Made by a program: the position numbers and the translations under genes
The notes under the pieces: model-generated
Seen by the model: the letters and a program-made list of their open reading frames with translations, nothing else
Databases searched by the model: none
What the model was told of the DNA's origin: nothing
Source: Ostrinia nubilalis
Taxonomy: Eukaryota > Arthropoda > Insecta > Lepidoptera > Crambidae
NCBI RefSeq assembly: GCF_963855985.1
Contig: NC_087108.1
Coordinates: forward strand, 11,364,001-11,428,000
DNA length: 64,000 bases
Direction of reading: 5' to 3'
Part shown: positions 43,214-54,103 of the stretch, piece by piece
Layout of the letters: each line of letters begins with the position of its first letter
Numbering within the stretch: position 1 is the stretch's first letter

Positions 43214-44044
43214 TATATAAACAATGTATGAAAAAATATTTTGCACTGTGCCGGAACTGTGACAAGTGTGAATCGACCTTAAACTTGGACCGACTTTGCG
43301 TCGCTTTGGGACCACAAAATAGAAATGATGGGACTATGGCGACAGATTCTCCTATGTAGACTTATTTACCATGTCACTATACCTACGTTGATCATAGATT
43401 TATTGTTATTGTGTAAGCGAACAATATTTATTGGCAGGGGTAGAATGTAGGCACAGGCATAGTCGTGTAGTATGCTGACTATGCTGATTATTGCTGCTAT
43501 AGATTTTGGGAGCGTCATTCAATCTAACGATGGCTTTATCTGTTTGGCCATTTTTAGCTTGGTTTTCCAACAACAGTCTACTATTTGTTTAGCAAGGAAA
43601 ACCTGTTATTTGCCATGATATTTGGACATGTTTTAGCTATAATCTAATCTCAGAAATTAAAACGCTGTTGGTTTTCTTAGAGAATAAATAAATAAATAAA
43701 TTGTTCTCGTACAGGTGGGTATTATACATTGTTGTCTCTTGTAGGGTCTCCAGCGCGTTTTACCCTACACAATCAACAAAACATGTCAACATTCAACATT
43801 TTTTGTTGGCAATTTTGCTTTAACGTTAACTTAGTTATATCATTTTTGTATTTTCCTATGCCTATGAAATTTTATTAATACAGTAATTTTGTAAACGGTG
43901 TTGGTTGTGTCATTACCTACTTAATTGGTTTAATTTTTTTTATTATTAGCCTCCTTACTTTTTTTTATTATAAGAACGCATTTATTGGGCATTAAGGGTT
44001 AATAAAATAAAACTATGGACAACCTAGTGTCTAAAAATAAAATT
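43214..44044. other. No gene recognised
   Basis: AT-rich non-coding sequence. I see no poly(A) signal clearly assignable to the P450 gene. Confidence 0.4.
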
Positions 44045-44055
44045 GATTAATGCAT

Positions 44056-44622
44056 CGTCGTCGTTTCAGCCAAATGACGTCCACTGCTGGACAAAGGCCT
44101 CCCCCAAGGTTTTCCACAATGAACGGTCCTCCGCTGCCCGCATCCAGGCTCTTCCCGCGACCTTTACCAGATCGTCGGTCCACCTAGTAGGAGGCCTGCC
44201 CACGCTACGTCTACCAGCCCGTGGTCGCCACTCGAGAACTTTCCTGCCCCAACGGCCATCGTCTCTACGAGCTATGTGCCCCGCCCACTGCCACTTGATT
44301 TTAGCAATTCTGCGAGCTATGTCGGTTACTTTGGTTCTCCTGCGGATCTCCTCTTTTCTGATTCGATCACGCAGGGAAACTCCGAGCATAGCCCTCTCCA
44401 TCGCTCTTTGGGTGACCTTGAGCCTTCTTATGAGGCCCATAGTAAGCGACCACGTCTCAGATCCGTATACCATCACTGGCAACACACATTGGTCGAATAC
44501 TTTCGACTTGAGACACTGCGGTATTTCGGACGTGAGTATATGGCGAAGCTTCCCGAACGCTGCCCATCCGAGTTGGATTCGACGATTGACCTCTTTCTCG
44601 AAGTTGGATCTACCTAACTGCG
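44056..44622 (-). mobile_element. RTE-type LINE, 3' half of a twin-primed insertion
   Basis: Minus-strand frame from about RSNFEKEVNRRIQLGWAAFG through MLPVMVYGSETWSLTMGLIR to the WTDDLVKVAGRAWMRAAED block and WTSFG, stop. The 3' tail reads CGTCGTCGTT on this strand, next to GATTAATGCAT (44045-44055). Confidence 0.93.
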
Positions 44623-45285
44623 GATCGTCTCGCTCGCAGGCTCGACGACTTCCAGCCTCCCGAACAAGCCGGTTTCCGAAAAGGCTTTAGTACCATAGAC
44701 CACATACATACGCTAAGGCAGATTGTACAGAAGACTGAGGAGTATAATCAACCACTTTGCCTGGCGTTTGTGGATTATGAGAAAGCCTTCGATTCGGTCG
44801 AGACCTGGGAAGTGCTACAGTCTCTCCAAAGGTGCCAAATTGACTATCGATATATCGAAGTGTTGAGGGGTTTGTACAAAAACGCCACAATGTCGGTCCG
44901 CCTCCAGGATCGGGACTCGAAACCTATCCAGTTGCAGCGAGGGGTAAGACAGGGAGACGTCATATCTCCAAAACTGTTTACCACCGCCCTGGAAGATGTC
45001 TTCAAGCTTCTGGACTGGAACGGATTTGGCATAAATATCAACGGGAGTACATCACCCACCTTCGATTCGCGGACGATATCGTAGTCATGGCTGAGACCTT
45101 GGAGGATCTAGGTACAATGCTCGATGGTCTCAGTAGAGCCTCTCAACAAGTGGGCCTCAGAATGAACATGGACAAGACAAAAATCATGTCTAATGTCCGT
45201 GTTGCACCCACTCCTCTGAAGGTTGGAGACTCTACACTCAAAGTTGTTGACAATTATGTATACCTGGGACAAACAGTCCAGTTAG
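44623..45285 (+). mobile_element. RTE-type LINE, inverted upstream half of the same insertion
   Basis: Opposite orientation: [40 protein letters not shown], the [19 protein letters not shown] block, FADDIVVMAETLEDLGTMLD and NYVYLGQTVQLG. It ends at CAGTTAGGA, exactly where the minus-strand half begins, and is followed by the second GATTAATGCAT (45286-45296). One frame change near 45045 separates the FADD block. Confidence 0.93.
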
Positions 45286-45296
45286 GATTAATGCAT

Positions 45297-45563
45297 ATTT
45301 ATGTAATATTATTATGTACCTATTTTTAATGTACCAACTAAGTAGGTAAGTATGTAAATTATACCATACTTTAATGAAGTTTTTTAAATAAATACTTACA
45401 CTAAAAATTAAGCATGCTTTTGAATTTAGCCAACCTACCCTTTACCAGTAAAGTTCCAGTCATTTTTTTATTTGTTAAGGAAATGTTCACGGGATGTTAC
45501 CTTAACAGTAAATAACTCCTTCTGGCGCAGTCGGGTAAGGACTAATTAATAATACCCTTATAG
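45297..45563. other. No gene recognised
   Basis: AT-rich; nothing recognised before the hAT element. Confidence 0.4.
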
Positions 45564-45711
45564 CTCTAAGGCAGTGGTTCCTAACCTTTTCAATGTCACT
45601 ACCCCTGTGAACAAGTATGAGAAGCGAGTTTACCCCTAGCTAAGCTTTAAAGTGTTCATTGCGCGGTCGCGGCACGCCACCGTGAGACCGCCGGCGGTCT
45701 CCTGCGACTCT

Positions 45712-45925
45712 TAAAGCCTGGTGCGTGAGCACGTAGAATTTTGTCCAATGACCCCAAACTACCCATCCTTATCGCTCGCGCATAATTATATTGCTGTCGC
45801 GACTGTACGACGGGCGCCCGCAGTGAGTGTGCGAGCGCGACAGCAACATAATTACGCGCGAGCGATAAGGATGGGTAGCTTGGGGTCATTGGACAAAATT
45901 CTACGTGCTCACGGACCAGGCTTTA
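45712..45925. mobile_element. Palindromic MITE (214 bp) nested in the hAT element
   Basis: TAAAGCCTGGTGCGTGAGCA and its inverse begin arms of about 95 bp. Half a copy is at 22876-22993. Confidence 0.88.
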
Positions 45926-45937
45926 CAGAATCTAAGA

Positions 45938-46040
45938 ATTTCGTGGTGGGAGTAAATTTGCCCATCGTAAAATGTACCCTGTAACCGAAGGCATACGATA
46001 CATTTTACGACGGCCAAATTACCCCCACCACGCAATTTCT
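45938..46040. repeat. Hairpin inside the hAT element
   Basis: TTCGTGGTGGGAGTAAATTT and CGTAAAATGTACC are repeated inverted (GGTACATTTTACG-like, AAATTACCCCCACCACG). Confidence 0.75.
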
Positions 46041-46329
46041 TTGCTAAATAAGTTTGGCGCGGCCTATACCGTACTATTATTTTGTTTATTGCTATTTTAA
46101 TACTTTTCCGTGCCATCCCGTGTTACCCCTCTAGTATTTCCGTTTCTGTGCAGGGGTAATTACCCCCAGGTTAAGAACCACTCTAAGGTATTACAGAACA
46201 TGAGGGTTTTCCATTAATTTGTTAAATAACTAAGTACAGTTTACTACTGCTCCAGTTCAGGCATATATATTGTAATACAATATTTTTTTAATTAAACCTT
46301 TAGTTAACTAAATGTGAAAAAAACTGAGG

Positions 46330-48020
46330 ACTTTTGGGGAATCTCCGTCAGTATAATTGGAACAATTATTGACACCATAGCTCCTCACCTTGCATTCATT
46401 TTTAATACATGTATTGATCAAGGTTGCTTTCCTAGCTTAATGAAGTTAAGTAAAATAATTCCATTGTTCAAGCCTGGCGATAAATGAGTGGGTCACCCCT
46501 CTAATTTTCGACCGATTTCTATTCTACCAGTAGGTACCTACTAAGTAAAATTTTTAAGAAAATTATATTCTACCAACTTGTATCTCACTTTATTTTTAAC
46601 AAATTATTACACAATAAGCAATTTGGTTTTACGAAAGGTAGAAGCACTACTGACGCTGGGGTAGCACTATTGAAACTCGTCTTTGATGCTTGGGAGAGTA
46701 AAAAGGACGCTGTTGGTATTTTCTGTGATCTTTCAAAAGCGTTTGATTGTGTAGACCACCAAACCTTACTAAACAAATTGCGACATTATGGTGTTTCGAA
46801 TAAGTCACTTGATCTGTTGAACTCGTATCTCACAGGCAGAAAACAAAAAGTTTGTATTAACGGAACTGAGCCTTCTGGAGCACCTCTTACTATGGGTGTG
46901 CCGCAGGGATCAATATTAGGACCTTTGCTATTTCTTATTTATATTAATGACCTTCCTTACTTTGTAAAAGATCTGTGTGATATTGTGTTATTTGCTGATG
47001 ACACATAGGTATCTCATTTTCAAAGTTGATAGAGGTAAAGTAAATTTTGACGATATTAATGATACACTCTTACAGGTTCTACACTGGTTCACTGTTAACA
47101 ACTTATTGTTAAATGCAAATAAAACTAAGTGCATTAAATTTACCCTACCTAATGTGGGGCAGGTTTCCACCCAATTAATGGTGAAGAATGAACCATTAAA
47201 TAGCATAAATTCCACAACATTCTTGGGAATCACTTTAGATGCTAAACTTCAGTGGGGTCCTCATATTGAAACTTTGTCAAAAAGGCTCAGTTCGGCTGCT
47301 TTTGCAGTGAGAAAGATAAGGCAATTATTAACTAACGTTGAAACGGCAAGGCTAGTATATTTTAGCTATTTTCACAGTATAATGTCATACGGCATATTGT
47401 TGTGGGGCTCAGCCGCGGACATTGAAACTGTGTTTGTTTTGCAGAAGAGAGCAGTGCGGGCTATTTATAACCTTGGATCCCGATTTTTGAAGATTTTTTT
47501 AAGGAAATTAACATACTGACAGTAGCTTCACAGTTCATTTATGAAAACCTTTTATATGTTCGCAAAAATATAGAGCAATTCACGAAAAAGAGCGATTTGC
47601 ATAACTTTAATACAAGAAACAAAAATAAACTTGCCGTTCCAAATTTCAGACTGCATAAGATTGGTAATTCATTTATGGGGAAATGTATTAAATTATTTAA
47701 TAAATTACCACAAACTGTTGTAGAACTACCTATTCATAAATTCAAAGCACATAATTAACAGTACCTTAATGAAAACGGGCTACTATAAAGTCGATGATTA
47801 TTTAAAATATAAAAATGTTTCGGATGCATCACTGCCTAGCTCGCATAAATATTTATAACTATGTACTATGTATTTTGAAAACCTTTGAAAAAGAGGCTGA
47901 CAATAGTGTCTGAGTTTCTTGCGCTGCTTCTTCTCAGCACTGGCCCATTTATTGTCCTGAAGCAGTGGTAGGCTTTTTTAAAGCCTACTTACAGAAATAA
48001 ATGAGTTTTATGAGTTTTTT
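46330..48020 (+). mobile_element. CR1/jockey-like LINE, RT to 3' UTR (5'-truncated, frameshifted)
   Basis: RT blocks appear in order: a worn first block to 46530, then FCDLSKAFDCVDHQTLLNKL, GVPQGSILGPLLFLIYIND, and the catalytic FADDT at 46991-47005. A frame change follows at once, then LHWFTVNNLLLNANKTKC, TFLGITLDAKLQWGPHIETL and YGILLWGSAADIETVFVLQK. A further shift near 47505 leads to INILTVASQFIYENLLYVRK and the true C-terminus at about 47757. The 3' UTR (TTGCGCTGCTTCTTCTCAGC) runs to a TATGAG-T tail at 48020. Three breaks mean it is inactive. Clade from general RT similarity; profile comparison would decide between CR1 and jockey groups. Confidence 0.88.
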
Positions 48021-48174
48021 TTTTACTATATTTTTAGATTATCGTTAAAGGGCTCTTAGGAATAGAGTTACAGGCTACAGCCCTTTAAAATTTTGGTGTC
48101 CAACACTCCATCCTAGTGTAAAATAGTAGTCGGTAAGCACCTAAGTAGATGTAGAAACCTATCAGACTTTTAAA

Positions 48175-48250
48175 TAAAAATTGGCCAAGTGCGTGTTGTG
48201 CCACGCGCAGTGTAGGGTTCCGTAGTTGTCCGTCGTTAACACAATATAAG
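48175..48250. repeat. Dispersed-repeat fragment flanking the LTR element
   Basis: TTGGCCAAGTGCGTGTTGTG and GTAGGGTTCCGTAGTTGTCC. A stretch of the same general type (GACTACGGAACCCTAAAAAT) follows the retrotransposon at 59512. Confidence 0.55.
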
Positions 48251-48358
48251 TGTGATGTATGTTATCTGTGGTCGACGATCATATTCTGTCATACTCACAA
48301 TAAAGATGTCGGAGTACAAAGTGTTTTAATTATTGAATTAATAAGTAACTATATTATA
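48251..48358 (+). repeat. 5' LTR (108 bp)
   Basis: TGTGATGTATGTTATCTGTG to ACTATATTATA, with an AATAAA at 48299-48304. Identical to the 3' LTR except for ATT at about 48282. Confidence 0.92.
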
Positions 48359-48376
48359 TGGCGCAGTCGAGTGGTG
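48359..48376 (+). promoter_or_regulatory. tRNA primer-binding site (TGGCGCAGTCGAGTGG)
   Basis: Starts directly at the LTR edge with TGG. TGGCGCAGTCG is the primer site I associate with 17.6/297-type Gypsy elements (tRNA-Ser). Confidence 0.8.
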
Positions 48377-48404
48377 AGAATTTAATAAGTATTAGAAAAT
48401 TAAG

Positions 48405-48667
48405 ATGGAGATGTTAAAACAGCCGCCGCCGCTGTCGTTAGTGGGCGATATTTCGCAAAACTTCAAGCGATGGGAGCAAAGGTTTTTGCTCTATTTTAAA
48501 GCATCGGGGGCTGAAGAAAGATTGGATGAACATGGTCAAAATGCTTTGCTTCTACATGTTATTGGAGACGATGCATTAGAGGTCTATAACACATTTGAGT
48601 TCAAAGTGGACAAAAACGGCGAAAAAAAGTTAAATGTTAAAACAATACTAGAGAAATTTAGAAATTA
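48405..48667 (+). CDS. gag: gag, 5' part (interrupted)
   Basis: ATG at 48405 opens MEMLKQPPPLSLVGDISQNF, then KRWEQRFLLYFKASGAEERL and ILEKFRNY, a typical Gypsy Gag N-terminus (PxPLxLxGDxxxNWKxWxQxFxxY pattern). The frame is cut inside the next codon (TA) by a TA-flanked insertion and resumes at 55497. Gag forms the particle shell and packages element RNA. Confidence 0.9.
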
Positions 48668-49687
48668 TAGCCTGACCAGGAACATAAAAACCCTGGCATA
48701 GAGGCGTGTCAATTGCATTTGATAGTGCAACACTGAGTACAGTCGTACCTGTTTTAAATTAATAGGCTAACTTTAAGTAGTATTCAGGATTCAGGGTTAC
48801 GGGCTAATTTGATATTTTCATAAATTAACGAAAAAATATTATTATAGGTAACCTGGTTTAAATAAATTAAATGAAACCATCAATCGAGTTAGTAGGATTT
48901 ATTTTATTATTCATCAATAATCAAATTCAGAACTTCAATATTCAACTGCAATGTCTGCTCATGAACGCTTCAAACTCGGTACTTCTTTCCCAATTCCATA
49001 AAATTCAACACTTAGAAAGTGACAAAAAACTTTAAAATAGGTAGTTGAAACAAACCGCAGCTAATTTTCATAGTGGACTGTACTATACGATAAACATGTC
49101 AGTCAATTTGACAACCTTTGTCGAAAACATTATTCAATGAAAATATTGTCCGAACCCTTAGTATTTCTCTTCGACAAATACTTTAACACATTGTGAACCA
49201 CTTTTCTTTCACGACTATAAAAAGATTTTAGCAATTTAATTCACAAAATCAATTGCGCACATTTAAAATAAAGTTTGTTTATACTTTGACAGCAATAGAC
49301 TGACATGCAAGGTGACATGTCAATGAAGTTTTCAGTTACTGTTGCCATTAAAAGAAATTAGTACCATTAGTTTTCCGCAACATGGCGAGGGTTTTTATGT
49401 TCCAGTAGGCCTAAGATGCGCGCATCGACAATGACATGATATGATAAGACAATTTTCGATCACGTAGATAATTTTATCATTTTCCCTAACATGGGACCAT
49501 CGATAGAAAAGTCTATCGACCGCTATCGCGTGATAACCCAATTGTTGCCATATTAAGAAAAATTTGCGTTATTATGTTGGCCAACCTTGAAATATTTTAG
49601 CTCATTCGTTCAATCTCGTTCATTTCTGCTATTAATTCGGCTAAAACACATATCTTAAAGCAGTGAGAACGTCATTAAAAAAAAGTT

Positions 49688-49924
49688 ATGTCAAATTTGT
49701 TGACATTACATGACTGCTTGATTGTATTTGTGTTTTTAAAATTGTATTTTTATGTTTCCAGTCTTATTTTTAATATTTCTAAAGTACGGAAAATATCAAA
49801 CGAAGAGATAACCAAGTTAAAGAAAAACAATGAAGAATTCCTAATCATACCGATAGTATTAAAGAATGAAGTCTTCAAAATTAACAGAATAACCGAAGTC
49901 CGAACTCCACTACCTATCCCATAA
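49688..49924 (+). CDS. Hypothetical small membrane protein ORF (78 aa), doubtful
   Basis: ATG at 49688 gives MSNLLTLHDCLIVFVFLKLY, a hydrophobic stretch to about residue 30, then a basic and charged tail (SKVRKISNEEITKLKKNNEE) ending TPLPIP. The shape of a one-pass small membrane protein is clear, but it lies inside a transposon, I recognise no family, and such an ORF can arise by chance in AT-rich DNA. Confidence 0.2.
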   Translation: MSNLLTLHDCLIVFVFLKLYFYVSSLIFNISKVRKISNEEITKLKKNNEEFLIIPIVLKNEVFKINRITEVRTPLPIP

Positions 49925-50775
49925 TGCGAGGTTTACAGTAATTATTCAACGTACATGAAGCAGTCAGAAAGTTTATTGAGATTTGAGAAATAAAGTTACA
50001 CTCATAAGTAGCAAAGTAAGTACCTAAAGTCTAAAATATTAGCTATACTCCGCACATCTTGATTTTCATAAGTAATAACACCTGATAAAAGGAAAAATAT
50101 CTTTATTCCTACAAATAAGCTTTCACCTTCTTTCCTATATTTATTTCACATAGTTCTTTCACTGTGTAATAATATTGATGATCAACATTTTGTATGTAAA
50201 CTTAAAATACAAATAGGATTAAGTAAATGTTTCTATTTATGAACTGTTTATGTAATTGTAATAATATAATTGTGTTTAAATAATATTCTTTTTTTTTTCA
50301 GACAGTGGATGAAGAAGTGTAGGATTATGAGTGATTATTTCATTCTAAAGCAGACATAAGCAAGTCTCGCTCACTGTCATGAAAATTCACAATAACAATC
50401 AGCAAAAAACTTCAAGGATACTGGCTAGGCTAACCAATTCATGAAATTCTGTTAGTGTTTGAAATTATCAATAGCTATTGTAAAACAAAAGTTTTCCAAA
50501 TAAAGATTTTGTAAATAATGGTTGAATTATTTTGAAATTACACTGCTTTAATGAATTTATTGCCTGGTTGGTAGCGGCCTGCGTGATGTTGTCGCAGAGG
50601 CGGCGTTAAGCGTGGGCGATGTGGGCCACCGCCTACGGCCTCGCGGTACAAGGGGCCTCGCGACTCAAAAACGTTTAAAGCGAGAATAAAACAAAAATAA
50701 GCCGTAATGGGTGCGACTCTGGATGGGTGTGACTCTGCAAAGTATATTATTTGTTATGGATGTGATTCTGGTTTG
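49925..50775. other. No gene recognised
   Basis: AT-rich. Two AATAAAG signals (49990, 50501) and a TTTTTTTTTCAG tract at 50291 look like mRNA-processing signals but no coherent exon joins them. Confidence 0.35.
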
Positions 50776-50779
50776 GTGG

Positions 50780-51240
50780 CATCTTGCCTAATGGCAAATC
50801 GCAAAAACTTCCCGATTAATCGGGACTATACGATGTTTACAGTTGATTTTCCAGAATATCGCAAATTCTTTGATACATAACGTTTGTACTGCCGGAATTC
50901 ATTCTCCTCTGGAATGTCCCCAAAATTCCATTATTTTTGCCGTATCACTTACCGTTTTCGACATATCTGCGTGTGCAAATGACCTGCGCGTATCGATACG
51001 ATTAATATTATAGGGAGTCCTTCGTACTTACATATATTATGAACCTCAAGATGTATAACTCAAAAACATTTTACGAAACTATTTAATAAATAATAGATTT
51101 TTTGCAATATTGCAAATATCATAGGACTCATTGTTAGTACTGCTAAAGTTCATCACCCCTTCAGGAAACCCCCAAAATTTCATTATTTTTGCCGTATCTC
51201 TTACAGTTTTCGAGATATTTGCATTTGCAACCAATTGTGT
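50780..51240. repeat. Diverged direct duplication (about 260-bp spacing)
   Basis: CCAAAATTCCATTATTTTTG followed by CCGTATCACTTACCGTTTTC (about 50930) and CCAAAATTTCATTATTTTTG with CCGTATCTCTTACAGTTTTC (about 51174) are parallel, with parallel AATATCGCAAAT upstream. Confidence 0.7.
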
Positions 51241-51302
51241 GTGTATATGTTACGGTCAATGTGATAAATTGAAAATTATTAATAATAACCGGTTATTATG
51301 AA

Positions 51303-51455
51303 TAATTCAAATCGGGTTTTAAAAATTTATTTTGTATGAAAATTAAAAAAATTAAAATGATGATATCAAATTTCTGACTTCACCATACCATTTTTATGAC
51401 CATGTTAACATGGGCTAGTGTCGGCTCATATACCCATTTCCCTAACACCCTGTAT
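51303..51455. mobile_element. Right arm of the CAGGGTGTTAGG foldback element
   Basis: From TCAAATCGGGTTTTAAAAAT to CCCATTTCCCTAACACCCTG matches the right half of 18149-18412. Confidence 0.85.
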
Positions 51456-51604
51456 ATATATATAATATATGCATGTACATTGAAAATGTTTGATTTTATT
51501 TTTATAAATACGAAAAAAACGTTAATAATCAATTTTGTAGACATTCCAATTTTTCACAAAAAAGTTTCAATACATTTTTCATTTCAGACAATAGTTTTTT
51601 GTGA

Positions 51605-52610
51605 TGGGCCGACTATGGTCTTTGCCGACTAACCGACTAGCCGACTAATCGGTTTTCAAATTGCCGATTAGTCGGCCGACTAATCGGCAATGCCGATCAT
51701 TCTAATACCTACTTGTCCGAAGAATAATATCTAGATTTTCTCAAAGAAATATGAATATCCAGATTTCTAAAGAGATAAATATAACTTCTTGAGAAATGAG
51801 ATTTCTATAATATGAGAAAAAATAAAAAGCAACATTACAATCACCTAACAGTACCTAAGGTAGATGTCATAATTTTCGACGGCGGAGGTGACAATATGAT
51901 CGCCTCCTGCTGGGCTAGGATGCGCGCCGTGATATTATTCTTACTTACCTATCGATATCAAAATGTATGGGAAAAATGGCCCACTGATTTCTCTCCACCC
52001 TCCACGGTGATGATCAGCGAGCTGGGGGCGTGGGGGTACCCCGCCTGAATAGCACGGACTACCACCACCGTCGGATAGGCAGGGCTCGCCATACAGGTGG
52101 GCAATTGGCGGGACGGACTGTGATAGTTGATGGCTTTGTCCGGATTCCCATAGTTCTTCACACTATTCCTCATCCTTCCGATGAGAGGAGCCCCACATAA
52201 TCTACTACTTTCCCACGGGATAGGTATGCAATTCCATGCATTTTTTCCCCAAAATAAAAGTGTCATAATAATTTTATATGGACATTGGACAAATTACATA
52301 AACTTTACACGTTTTTGATGATTTTCTGGTAATTTTAACTAATCTTAACTTTGTATGAATTTAGACTGATTACCAAAATTTTAAATCAGGTGAAACCACT
52401 TTTTAATGTTTTTTGCAGTTAAAAGTGGTTTAAATAAACGCCCTTGTTCTACCTCATAATTATCTTGGTGATTATCAGTTTATTTCATTCGGCAAAATAC
52501 GCCGATTATAATCGGCATATTTTGCCGAACAGTCGTCACTAGTCGGCCGACTACAAATGATGCCGAATAGTCGGCTTTCCCGACTAGTCGGCGACTAGTC
52601 GGCCCATCTC
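51605..52610. mobile_element. hAT-like element with repeated CCGACTAATCGG motif
   Basis: Ends GATGGGCCGACTA and TAGTCGGCCCATC are inverted. About a dozen CCGACTA/TAGTCGG motifs cluster next to both ends (51610-51700 and 52490-52605). The middle is unrelated: a GC-rich fragment (51985-52240) of an unidentified repeat. GATGGGC-type ends suggest hAT, but I see no clear 8-bp duplication. Confidence 0.65.
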
Positions 52611-52794
52611 TATTTTTTAGTTATAACAAAAACAATGCTTTTTTCAATTGTTTAAACAATTTGCGAATGGCCGATAGTCTACACAAACTAATGGCCACGA
52701 TTCCACCACGAAACAAACCTACTGTCAAAATTTTAAATCGATTGCTTCATTTCCCTATTAGTAATCGTTCGCCAAAATTTGAATCCGAACATCC

Positions 52795-52832
52795 ATCCAT
52801 CCATACACACACACACACACATACATACATTT
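52795..52832. repeat. (CATC)n/(AC)n/(ATAC)n microsatellite
   Basis: CATCCATCCATAC followed by an ACACAC run and ATACATACAT, within a dispersed-repeat tail ending near 52945. Confidence 0.85.
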
Positions 52833-53146
52833 TTCTAAAAATAGCATATAATCATTTTAGTGACCCTAAAACGCGAAGATATCACAAAATTTTCACTTCC
52901 GACTTTTGGGGTGAAAACAATAACTTCCCCTTATCGGGAAGTTAAAAATATAAATCAATTTTGTTGTGAAATATGTTTTCTTAGTCTGGCAACATTTGCC
53001 GCCGACCAGAGTGGAATGGGGAATCCCCGGTTTATTTGTTTACTTTCTTTACTAGGAAGTCAACCAATCAAATCAAAGTACGCCATAGAACAGGGCCTCG
53101 CGAAATCTGTCTTGCCCACATCAAATTTAGTTGTTGCCCCGCCACT

Positions 53147-53285
53147 GTGTTGTCGGTCCACCTTGTGGGTGGACGTGCCACGCTGCGTATTCCAGTACCC
53201 GGCCACCACTCCAGAACCTTGCTGCCCCATCGGGCAACATGGAAAGCATTACAGCAGTGGACGTCCTATGGCTGAGATGATGATG
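53147..53285. mobile_element. Tiny RTE 3' insertion with an inverted left part
   Basis: 53147-53232 (GTTGTCGGTCCACCTTGTGG … TGCTGCCCCATCGGG) is the minus-strand form of the RTE C-terminal region, while 53233-53285 (ACATGGAAAGCATTAC … CAGTGGACGTCCTATGGCTG, ATGATGATGA) is plus strand and ends in the normal 3' tail. Confidence 0.8.
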
Positions 53286-54103
53286 AATGAATTTATTATA
53301 ATGGAATAAATTGTACAAGATTATCATCCTGTCACATTAAAGCCCTTAAAAAAGTCCAAACGGAGGAATTAGATTTATAGTAATGTGGAATGTATGTATG
53401 GTATCACCGTCAAGTTATAAAATTAGTAAAATTCATTTATTCTCATTGTTATTATAGCAATTTTTTATTGATTACATATCCCACCCAATGCTAATTTCTG
53501 ACAATGTCCTTGCCACTGTTTGAAAATAATGTAGACATAAGAAGCTCGGTCACCACATTCCGCCCCATTTTCAATAATTTTTACAAGATTATGTACAGAT
53601 GACAGTAGGTACTTAAATCAAGCTAAACACTATGGGGTATCTCACGTCATTTGCAACTTAATATTTGTCTGATGTACTGTTGTTGACTGCCTACCTAAGT
53701 AGGTAAGTAAGTAATGGTTATTTTACAAGGTAGGTAATGTAATAATTAAATGTGGGTGGGACTGTGGGAGCACTTAGATTTTGCAGTTAATGATTATAAA
53801 CTGTCGCAAGATTCGCCTCACATCCATTGCAATAATTACAAAATGCTGCTTCTGATAAACTCTTGAACTAAAACTCAATCTCCACCTAGAAGTAAAAGTA
53901 TCACAAAGGTGCTAGATTCCTTTCTTTGAATTTTTCTAGCCTCAAATTAATCGTAAAATGTCATTTACCATTGTAAATGATAAATAAATAGAGTTAAAGT
54001 AGCTTGCAAAAAAGTTAATCTCCTATCGTCTTGCTATCGTGGGCAAGGATCGAGGACGATAAAAACACCACATCCTATCCTATCGTGATGTCAAAATATG
54101 ATA

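Larger units (their letters stand above)
45572..46180. mobile_element. hAT-like non-autonomous element (609 bp)
   Basis: Ends CAGTGGTTCCTAACC and GGTTAAGAACCA, a classic hAT-type terminus, flanked by CTCTAAGG at 45564-45571 and 46181-46188. The terminal CTG of the right end is missing. Contains a nested palindromic MITE and a further hairpin. Confidence 0.9.
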
